39,881 nucleotides of DNA from Gemmatimonadota bacterium (lineage in GTDB: Bacteria > Gemmatimonadota > Gemmatimonadetes > Longimicrobiales > Gaopeijiaceae): positions 1 through 39,881 of the forward strand of contig SKKH01000219.1 in assembly GCA_007121555.1 (NCBI GenBank). Direction: 5' to 3'. The position numbers were made by a program, and so were the translations under genes. Each line of letters starts with the position of its first letter. The first letter of the stretch is position 1. This document shows, piece by piece, positions 33,383 through 39,881 of the stretch. The notes under the pieces are model-generated. The model saw only the letters and a program-made list of their open reading frames with translations. It had not been told where the DNA came from and made no database searches.

Positions 33383-33432
33383 CAGCTACCTGCGTGCCAT
33401 GTCCATCCGTTTCAGCTACCTGCGTGCGATGT
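33383..33432 (+). repeat. Tandem 20-bp repeat spanning the S9 gene start
   Basis: CAGCTACCTGCGTGCCATGT at 33383 and the same sequence with one C-to-G change at 33413 recur with a 30-bp period. Each copy contains an in-frame ATG (33399 and 33429), so the repeat duplicates the translation start and adds ten residues. Confidence 0.7.
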
Positions 33433-35546
33433 GCCCGCCCTTCACCGTGCCCGAACCCATTGCTCCCAAGAGCTCTCCCTTCCGATCGATCCTGGTCTCG
33501 TGCACCTTCCTGATCGGGGCCCTGACGCTGGGGGGATGTGGAGAGTCGCTGGGCTCTCCCGGAACGGACGAAACCAGCCCCTCGACCTCCGAGCCGACGA
33601 CCACCGGACCCGTTGGGACATCCGACTACCAGGCGCTGACCCAGGCCGACCAGGAGCGGTACCCGGACGCCCTCCCGTTGGATGCGCTTCTGGACATCGG
33701 CTCGGTCGTGGGCGGAGAGGTGCCCCGCTGGTCGCCGGACGGCTCCGCGCTGGCCTATTCGGCCGGAGGCACGATCTGGACCGCCGACCCCTCTGGCGAG
33801 AGCGCTCCGCGGGAGCTGGGCCTCGAGCTGGGGGCCGCCGGTCACTTCCTGGCCTCCCAGGAGCCCCGATACAGCCCGGACGGAGATTGGATCTCGTTCA
33901 TCTCCACCCGTTCAGGCGCCCAGGAGCTCTGGCTCTCGTCCACCGGATCGGACGAGGAGCGGCAGCTCACCCGGCTGGGGGCCCGGATCAATTCCTACGC
34001 CTGGTCGCCCGACGGGGAGTGGATCGCCTTCGCCGGCGACCGCTTCGGCACCTACGACATCTGGAAGGTCCGGGTGGCGGACGGATCGGTGCACCGCCTT
34101 TCCACCGACGCCCGCTACGAGGTCTTCCCGTCGTGGACGCCGGATTCGGACGAGATCCTCTTCGTTCGCCTCGACGAGCGGTGGGTGGACCACGACGTGA
34201 TCCGGATCACAGCCGACGGCCATGACCCCCGGCCGGTGGTGAGCGACCGGGACTTCTTCGATTACCGGTCTGGAGGCACCTTCGGCCACCCCATGGTCTC
34301 GCCCGACGGGAGCACCGTCCTCTTCCGATCCCACCGAAGTGGGTGGATCAACTACTGGGTCGTACCCCTGGAGGGCGGAGAACCCCGGCAGGTGGCCGCC
34401 GAGGCGGCGGACCAGGCCGAAGCCTCCTGGTCGCCGGACGGGACCCGCGTCGCCTTCACCTCGAACACCAACGGGACCCACTCGCTCAAGGTGGTGGAGG
34501 CGACGACAGGGATCCGGGCACAGGGTTCCGAGAACGCGACGGTCCGGACCCTGGTATCACCCGACGAGGGCGTGGTGGCCAACCCCCAGTGGTCCCCCGA
34601 TGGGGACCGGATCAGCTTCACCCTCCAGACCCCCACGGAACCTGCGGACCTGTTCGTCGTCCGGGTCGACGAAGGTGAACCTGTCCGGATCACCGACTCC
34701 CGCCCCTCCACTGAGGCGGCATCCACCCTGATTCAGCCCACCAAGCTCACCTACGAGAGCACCGACGACCTGACGATCCCGGCCTATCTGTACGCGCCTC
34801 CCGGGGCGGAGAACGGGGGCGGACCCTACCCCGCCCTCCTCTGGATCCACGGGGGGCCCACCTCCCAGTTCCACGACACCTTCCAGCAGCACGTCCAGTA
34901 CTTCGCCCAGCGGGGCTACGTGGTGCTCATGCCTAACATCAGGGGAAGCTCGGGCTACGGAAAGGCCTTCGAGGAGGCCAACATGGGGTGCTGGGGACGC
35001 TGCGATCTGGAGGACGTGCTCGCCGGGGTGGAGCTCCTCCAGGACCTCCCCTACGTGGACGCCGAGAACATAGGGATCACCGGCACCAGCTACGGGGGCA
35101 TCATGAGCATGGCGGCCCCCACCTTCGCGCCGGGGGTCTTCCAGGCCGCGGCCCCCATCGCCGGGTACGCCGACTATCCCCATTTCATGGAGGAGCAGGA
35201 GCTCCGGCACCTGAAGCTGCTGGAGTACGAGCTCGGCCCCCTGGAGGAGAACGAGGAGCTCTACCGCCACCTCTCGCCCATCTACTTCGTCGAGGACATC
35301 ACGACCCCGTTTCTCGTGATCCAGGGAGAGGGCTTCTTTCCCGAATCCGAGGCGAGCCGGCACTTCGTGGAGGAGCTGGAGCGCTACTACAAGCCCTTCC
35401 GCTACCGTGTCTACTCCAACGAGAACTACTACGTGCGCGGACGGGAGAACCGGCGGCGAATGCTCCTGGACATGCTGGACTTCTTCGACACGAAGCTGAA
35501 GGACCACGGGATCGTGAGCTTCGCGCCCGAGCCCCTCACTCCCTGA
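33399..35546 (+). CDS. S9 prolyl-oligopeptidase-like lipoprotein lacking catalytic Asp and His
   Basis: A 715-aa predicted lipoprotein with lipobox LGGC. Residues ~95-430 form a TolB/PD40-like propeller (WSPDG, YSPDGDWISF). A C-terminal alpha/beta-hydrolase domain of the S9 family starts near 440 (TYESTDDLTIPAYLYAP, LLWIHGGP). The nucleophile elbow GTSYGG is intact (Ser564). Where the family has G-E-x-D-x-x-V-P, this protein has GEGFFP (643-648) with no Asp; where it has E-G-H-G, it has ENYY (675-678), so the catalytic His is Tyr677. The flanks align well (RGRENRRRMLLDMLDFFD), which argues against a frameshift. It is either an inactive binding protein or uses other residues. The start is ambiguous because a 20-bp repeat duplicates the ATG. 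Confidence 0.87.
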   Translation: MSIRFSYLRAMCPPFTVPEPIAPKSSPFRSILVSCTFLIGALTLGGCGESLGSPGTDETSPSTSEPTTTGPVGTSDYQALTQADQERYPDALPLDALLDIGSVVGGEVPRWSPDGSALAYSAGGTIWTADPSGESAPRELGLELGAAGHFLASQEPRYSPDGDWISFISTRSGAQELWLSSTGSDEERQLTRLGARINSYAWSPDGEWIAFAGDRFGTYDIWKVRVADGSVHRLSTDARYEVFPSWTPDSDEILFVRLDERWVDHDVIRITADGHDPRPVVSDRDFFDYRSGGTFGHPMVSPDGSTVLFRSHRSGWINYWVVPLEGGEPRQVAAEAADQAEASWSPDGTRVAFTSNTNGTHSLKVVEATTGIRAQGSENATVRTLVSPDEGVVANPQWSPDGDRISFTLQTPTEPADLFVVRVDEGEPVRITDSRPSTEAASTLIQPTKLTYESTDDLTIPAYLYAPPGAENGGGPYPALLWIHGGPTSQFHDTFQQHVQYFAQRGYVVLMPNIRGSSGYGKAFEEANMGCWGRCDLEDVLAGVELLQDLPYVDAENIGITGTSYGGIMSMAAPTFAPGVFQAAAPIAGYADYPHFMEEQELRHLKLLEYELGPLEENEELYRHLSPIYFVEDITTPFLVIQGEGFFPESEASRHFVEELERYYKPFRYRVYSNENYYVRGRENRRRMLLDMLDFFDTKLKDHGIVSFAPEPLTP

Positions 35547-37227
35547 CGATCCGCCGCACCGGATAGTGGGCTGCGCCCTCCAGCCAGGGGTCCATGAGCC
35601 CCCAGTTCGTGAGGCCGTCGTCGGAACGGGGCTCCAGGAGGAGGAAGGCGAGGCGGGCCAGGGGCTGATCCATGGGGACCACGATCCACTCTCCCGAAGC
35701 GGAGGCCTGGGCTCCTGGATCATCGACTGAGCCTGCCGGCTCTCCGGGGGTCGGATCCCCCTGCTCGACCCACTCCGCCCACGCCCCCTCCAGTGTCACC
35801 TCGTGTCGGCCCTGGAAGGCCTGCTCCGACACCGACCGGGCCTGGATGTCGAACACCTGGATCGTACCCGGGGGCGGCGCTCCTTCAAGGAGTTCGATCC
35901 CGTGGGTCCGGAGGCGGTCGAGAATCGTGTCGAGCTGCCGGGGAACCAGATAGGCGTCCGGAACCCGTTCGTCTTCGGTCCCGAGGAAGGCCACGAAGGC
36001 GGACATGGGATCTTCCTCCACCACGTCCGTTCTCAGGAGGATCGTCTCGCCGGTCCAGGGATGCACCTCCTCCGCCACCTCTCCCATGAGGATCGGGTGG
36101 GTGGGAGCCTCGTCGGGGAAGCCGCCTCGCACGGGCAGGCGCTCGCCTCGGAGGTCCCGGGAGTTCTCCCGGGCCACGACAACCAGGATCCGGTCGGCGT
36201 GGATCCGGCTCCATTCCAGGATCTCATCGACGAAGCGTTCGCTGGCCAGGATCCGGTCTTCGAAGGTGAGGTAGCTGTAGGCCTCGCTCAGAATCCCGAT
36301 GCGATTCCGGATCCCGGTGTAGTTCGTGACGAAGCGGGGCCGGTGGTCGAAGGTCCACCAGGCCGTCAGCCCGTCCCTCGAGAAGGCGTTCCCGTAGTGC
36401 CACATGTGCCAACCGAAGCGCTCCTCCCAGTTCCGTGTGGCGGTGGGGAGGAGGTCGTCCCGGAGGAGAGAGTCGATGGACTGGGGGGTGGCCGGATGGA
36501 GGGGCGGCGCGTACGTGAGGTGGTAGGCGTGGCGGGTCCCGTTCGTCGTGTGGAGGTCCACCACAATGTGCGGATCGAAGTCCGTCATGAACCGGGCGAG
36601 GGATCGTCCCTCCGGTGAATCCAGCTTCATGCCGTCGCGGTTCAGATCCAGACCCTGGGCGTTGGTCCGGGTCCCCATCCCACCCAGGGGTCCGTGCTGT
36701 CGGGGGCGGTTCCGCAGATCCACCGCTTCAGTTCCGTCGGCGTTGTAGACCGGGCCGATGAGGAGGATGAGGTCCTCCAGGAGCTCCGGACGCTGGTCGT
36801 TGGCCAGCTCCCGAACGAGTCGCAGGAGCGCCTCCTTCCCCGCCGCCTCACCGGAGTGGATGTTGCCCTTCAGATAGATGATCGGGATCCCGCCTTCCTC
36901 TGAGGCCGTCCGGACTGCGGCAGGGGTCGGCTCGTCCACGGGACCGACCACCAGGAGGGGGATCTCCCGACCCTGGTTCGTATAGCCGAACCGGGTCAGA
37001 TGAAGGTTCGGATGGGCCGCGGACGCCTGCTCCAGATAGGCCACCACCTCGTCGTACCTCGCCGTCTCCACGAAGCCGCTCCGCTCGGCCCGGAGCGTCC
37101 AATCGGGCTGCACCGCCCCCGGGGAACGGGGACCGGCTTCGGGCGGATCGCATCCGGCCGCGGTGACCATGGCCAGCACGGCGGCGAGCACGCCGGGTCG
37201 AACCCAGGAATTGGAGAGGGGGAGCAC
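35536..37227 (-). CDS. M14-family zinc carboxypeptidase lipoprotein
   Basis: A 563-aa M14 metallocarboxypeptidase. GTG 37227 gives a 26-residue lipoprotein signal ending TAAGC; in-frame ATGs at 37317 and 37413 would give an implausibly long n-region. The zinc site is intact: HSGE (H124, E127) in KGNIHSGEAAGKE and H226 in VDLHTTNG. The probable catalytic Glu315 lies in GILSEAYSYL, and GLDLNRDG carries the conserved Asn-Arg. The family removes C-terminal residues from peptides or trims peptidoglycan-type amides. About 200 C-terminal residues after the catalytic domain form a probable strand-rich accessory domain. Its 3' end overlaps the S9 gene by 11 bp, and it is divergent from purT. Confidence 0.87.
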   Translation of the reverse strand: MLPLSNSWVRPGVLAAVLAMVTAAGCDPPEAGPRSPGAVQPDWTLRAERSGFVETARYDEVVAYLEQASAAHPNLHLTRFGYTNQGREIPLLVVGPVDEPTPAAVRTASEEGGIPIIYLKGNIHSGEAAGKEALLRLVRELANDQRPELLEDLILLIGPVYNADGTEAVDLRNRPRQHGPLGGMGTRTNAQGLDLNRDGMKLDSPEGRSLARFMTDFDPHIVVDLHTTNGTRHAYHLTYAPPLHPATPQSIDSLLRDDLLPTATRNWEERFGWHMWHYGNAFSRDGLTAWWTFDHRPRFVTNYTGIRNRIGILSEAYSYLTFEDRILASERFVDEILEWSRIHADRILVVVARENSRDLRGERLPVRGGFPDEAPTHPILMGEVAEEVHPWTGETILLRTDVVEEDPMSAFVAFLGTEDERVPDAYLVPRQLDTILDRLRTHGIELLEGAPPPGTIQVFDIQARSVSEQAFQGRHEVTLEGAWAEWVEQGDPTPGEPAGSVDDPGAQASASGEWIVVPMDQPLARLAFLLLEPRSDDGLTNWGLMDPWLEGAAHYPVRRIVRE

Positions 37228-37444
37228 GGGGTATCCGGATTGAAGGATGGGGAGGGAGCGGGACGCCCCGCCGGTGGTCCTGCGATGCAGAGCGCATCCT
37301 GCGGGACCGGAGCCCATGGTAGGGGGCGGAACCGATGGGGTCAATCGGGGGAGAAGCTCCGGCCTGCGACCCGAACGCGCGTGCGGCCACAACCCAGAGA
37401 GCCTCGGCGTCACTCCGACTCTTCAACAGCCCTTTAGGAGCTCC

Positions 37445-38635
37445 ATGATCACCATCGGCACCCCTGGAACCCCGAATGCCACCCGGCTCCTCCTCCTGGG
37501 AGCGGGGGAGCTGGGCAAGGAGGTGGCCCTCGAGGCCCAACGCCTCGGCGTCGAAGTCATCGCCTGCGACAGCTACGAAGGTGCGCCCGCCATGCAGGTG
37601 GCCCATCGGTCACGGGTGCTGGACATGACCGACCCGAAGGCGTTGGGGGCCCTCCTCAGGGAAGAGCGCCCCTCCCTGGTCGTGCCGGAGGTGGAGGCCA
37701 TCGCGACCTCGGTTCTCCTCGATTTCGAGGAGGAGGGGATTCAGATCGTGCCCACCGCCCGCGCCACCCGCCTCACCATGGACCGGGAGGGGATCCGCCG
37801 ACTGGCCGCCGAGGAGCTGGGGCTTCGCACCTCGACCTACCGGTTCTGCAGCGACCCCGACGAGCTCCAGGAGGCCGTCGCGCATTTGGGGCTCCCCGTG
37901 GTGGTGAAGCCGATCATGTCTTCGTCGGGGAAGGGGCAGAGCGTGATCCGGACGCCCAGCGAGGTGCGGCAGGCCTGGGATCACGCCCAGGGTGCGGGAC
38001 GGGTGGCGGAGGGCCGGATCATCGTGGAGAGCTTCGTGGACTTCGAGTATGAGATCACCCTCCTGACCCTGCGCCACGCCGGCGGCACCTCGTTCTGTTC
38101 GCCCATCGGCCATCGGCAGGAGGAGGGGGACTACCATGAGTCCTGGCAGCCCCACCCCATGTCCGAGGCGGCGCTGACCGAGGCCCAGCGGATGGCTCGA
38201 GCCGTTACCGACGATCTTGGAGGACGGGGGATCTTCGGCGTGGAGTTCTTCGTGTCGGAAGACACGGTCTGGTTCAGCGAGGTGAGCCCTCGGCCCCACG
38301 ACACCGGCCTCGTGACGCTTGTGAGCCAGGAGCTCTCTGAGTTCGCGCTCCATGTTCGAGCGATCCTGGGACTTCCCGTGCCGGTGATCCGGCAGCTCGG
38401 GCCCGCAGCCTCCGCCGTGATTCTGGGACGGGGCGAGCTGGATGGACCGGTCTACCGGGGGGTGGATCAGGCTCTGGAGGAAGCGGACACCGAGCTTCGC
38501 CTCTTCGGAAAGCCCAACGTGCGGGGATATCGACGGATGGGGGTCGCCCTGGCTCGGGGCACGACCATCGAGGAGGCCCGGGGTCGAGCCCTGCGATCAG
38601 CCCGATACGTGGAGGTCGCGGCGCGAGAGGGATGA
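37445..38635 (+). CDS. purT: Formate-dependent phosphoribosylglycinamide formyltransferase PurT
   Basis: A 396-aa ATP-grasp enzyme that makes formyl-GAR from GAR, formate and ATP, the folate-independent alternative to PurN in purine synthesis. Length and motifs match PurT: N-terminal [24 protein letters not shown]-grasp loop [24 protein letters not shown]-like strand ([10 protein letters not shown]), [11 protein letters not shown], the metal-binding [11 protein letters not shown], and C-terminal [19 protein letters not shown] lies 5 nt before the ATG (TAGGAGCTCC). It is a cytoplasmic housekeeping gene set among exported enzymes, divergent from the M14 gene and convergent with the TPR gene. 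Confidence 0.95.
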   Translation: MITIGTPGTPNATRLLLLGAGELGKEVALEAQRLGVEVIACDSYEGAPAMQVAHRSRVLDMTDPKALGALLREERPSLVVPEVEAIATSVLLDFEEEGIQIVPTARATRLTMDREGIRRLAAEELGLRTSTYRFCSDPDELQEAVAHLGLPVVVKPIMSSSGKGQSVIRTPSEVRQAWDHAQGAGRVAEGRIIVESFVDFEYEITLLTLRHAGGTSFCSPIGHRQEEGDYHESWQPHPMSEAALTEAQRMARAVTDDLGGRGIFGVEFFVSEDTVWFSEVSPRPHDTGLVTLVSQELSEFALHVRAILGLPVPVIRQLGPAASAVILGRGELDGPVYRGVDQALEEADTELRLFGKPNVRGYRRMGVALARGTTIEEARGRALRSARYVEVAAREG

Positions 38636-38660
38636 GCGGACCCGCCGGTCCCAATGGGGG

Positions 38661-39881
38661 TCACTCCAGCGCTTCCTCAGCCCTCTGGGCTTCTCCCTCA
38701 CCGACCGCGACCGGAGCACTCCAGTCAGACCCATAGAGCAGGGGACCACACTCGGTGCAGATGGAATGGCTGAAGAGGGCCGAAGATCGCTCGCTGATGT
38801 AGGTCTCCACGGTCTCCCAATACCCTTTGTCGTCTCGGACCCGCTTGCAACTCGAGCAGATGGGAATCAGCCCCTTCAGGGTGTGGAGCTCGGACTGGGC
38901 GGCCCGGAGCTGCTCATTGGCCAGCGCAAGGGAGCGATTGGAGTCGGCCAGCGCCGACTCCCGTTCCCGCCCCCGCCGATTGAAGAAGAAGAGGACGCCC
39001 AGGAGAAGCAGCGACACAGCCAGGAGACCGGCTCCCAGCAAGGTGGCGGTCCGCTGGCGAGCGATGACGGCCTCCTGTGCCCGCTGCTCACCTCGAAGTA
39101 GAGCGTTCTCCAGCTCCTGCCGTTCCGCCTCGGTCTGGGCCTCCATGGCGGCAATCCTCTGCACCGCCGCCTGGTTGAAGATGGAGTCCCGAAGGGCGAG
39201 GTGGGATTGGAGGTAGACGAGGGCCTCACCCGGGACCCCCCGCAACTCCTCCACCCGGGCCAGGGTCGCCAGGAGGTCCAGGGCGATGGGGCGTTGATCC
39301 CGGGCCTGAGCGAGCTCGAGGCCCACCACCAGTTGCTCCAGCGCCTCGTCGTGCCGACCCACAGCGGAATACGCCCGGCCCAGGTCCAGTCGCACCCGGG
39401 CCAGATACCGGGGATTCTCGACCCCTCCCGCGAGCTCGAGAAGTTGCTGCAGGTCCTGGACGGCGCCTTCCGGGTCCCCTCGTTCCAGCCTGATCCTGGC
39501 CAGCCCCAGTTGGTTCAGGACGCGTCCCCCCAGGACGTCGGAAAAGATGATGTCCGAGGTCTCGGATTCATAGAAGGAGAGGGACTCTCGGAAGAGGTCC
39601 TCGGCCCGGCCCCACTCCTCGAGTTCCAGATAGAGCGCCCCCAGGTTCAGGCGGGCGTAGGCCTGGGCAAAGGCGTACCCGACCCGGTCCGCCATGCGAA
39701 TGGACTCCTCGTACGCCTCCCGAGCCCGGTCTCGCTGACCCCAGTCCTGATAGGTCAATCCTACATTCGCCAGGGTCAGGGACTGACCCCGCTCGTTGCC
39801 GACCTCCCGTCGATATTCCACCGCCCGCAGGAAGGCGGCCAGGGCCACTTCGTAGTTGCCCCACTGATAGTGAGCCACCCC
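38661..39881 (-). CDS. TPR membrane protein with C-terminal Cys4 motif (5' end outside window)
   Basis: The gene enters from beyond the window edge; 405 residues are visible. The first ~220 are TPR repeats (YEVALAAFLRAVEYRREVGN, ARLNLGALYLELEEWGRAED), then a coiled coil (QAAVQRIAAMEAQTEAERQE) and one transmembrane helix (LLGAGLLAVSLLLLGVLFFF), then a second short coiled coil. The C-terminus carries GLIPICSSCKRVRDDKGYW ... SHSICTECG: a Cys-x2-Cys pair and a second Cys-x2-Cys pair, probably binding zinc. This tail is common at the ends of PAS-domain and response-regulator proteins. Here no kinase or other output follows it. The topology resembles TPR-containing signalling proteins with an external TPR sensor. 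Function is unknown. Confidence 0.8.
   Translation of the reverse strand, partial: GVAHYQWGNYEVALAAFLRAVEYRREVGNERGQSLTLANVGLTYQDWGQRDRAREAYEESIRMADRVGYAFAQAYARLNLGALYLELEEWGRAEDLFRESLSFYESETSDIIFSDVLGGRVLNQLGLARIRLERGDPEGAVQDLQQLLELAGGVENPRYLARVRLDLGRAYSAVGRHDEALEQLVVGLELAQARDQRPIALDLLATLARVEELRGVPGEALVYLQSHLALRDSIFNQAAVQRIAAMEAQTEAERQELENALLRGEQRAQEAVIARQRTATLLGAGLLAVSLLLLGVLFFFNRRGRERESALADSNRSLALANEQLRAAQSELHTLKGLIPICSSCKRVRDDKGYWETVETYISERSSALFSHSICTECGPLLYGSDWSAPVAVGEGEAQRAEEALE

Overview
The window is high-GC bacterial DNA dominated by exported hydrolases, lipoproteins and outer-membrane proteins with Sec, lipoprotein or Tat signals. The gene families point to Gemmatimonadota or a close relative: TolB-type propeller fused to amidohydrolase, the DUF5117/DUF4953-type HEXXH protease, a DUF6503-like lipoprotein, LVIVD-repeat proteins, His-rich DUF305 proteins, S9 and M14 peptidases, and Tat-exported flavin and copper oxidases. 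No 16S or other marker is present, so the assignment is inferred. I see no tRNA, rRNA, CRISPR array, prophage or insertion sequence.

Layout. (1) 1-8100: a membrane protein with a GYF_2-like N-terminus (-), a DUF6503-BsuPI lipoprotein (+), a large propeller-amidohydrolase (+) ending at a bidirectional terminator, and a CckA-like soluble hybrid kinase (+). (2) 8000-12725: a translationally coupled pair, HEXXH metalloprotease plus a barrel-like envelope protein (-), the latter broken by a one-base frameshift in a G-run; then a divergent LolA-like secreted protein (+). (3) 12898-18355: two consecutive copies of a DUF305 + LVIVD gene pair (+), closed by a textbook intrinsic terminator. This tandem cassette is the best candidate here for an undescribed system, probably for handling metal outside the cytoplasm. 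(4) 18513-21698: an alginate-export-type porin (+) and a lipoprotein esterase (-). (5) 21838-26080: a redox island (-) with a diheme cytochrome c overlapping a Tat flavin amine oxidase, and a Tat multicopper oxidase. (6) 26213-30619: a DEAD-box helicase (-) whose leader carries an attenuator-like terminator, divergent from an amidohydrolase-2 protein coupled to a barrel-like protein (+). (7) 30697-33110: a PQQ-type sugar dehydrogenase overlapping an SDR that has an export-like N-terminus (-). (8) 33399-39881: an S9-family lipoprotein that has lost its catalytic Asp and His (+), an M14 carboxypeptidase lipoprotein (-), PurT (+), and a TPR membrane protein with a C-terminal Cys4 motif (-, cut by the window edge).

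Together the genes suggest a heterotroph that breaks down peptides, esters, amides, amines and sugars at its envelope and feeds electrons into periplasmic c-type cytochrome, PQQ and copper proteins. PurT and the helicase are the only clear cytoplasmic housekeeping genes. The gaps between divergent genes (1641-1916, 11525-11813, 24294-24577, 33111-33398, 37228-37444) hold no recognisable gene; where I saw candidate signals in them, these are listed separately.
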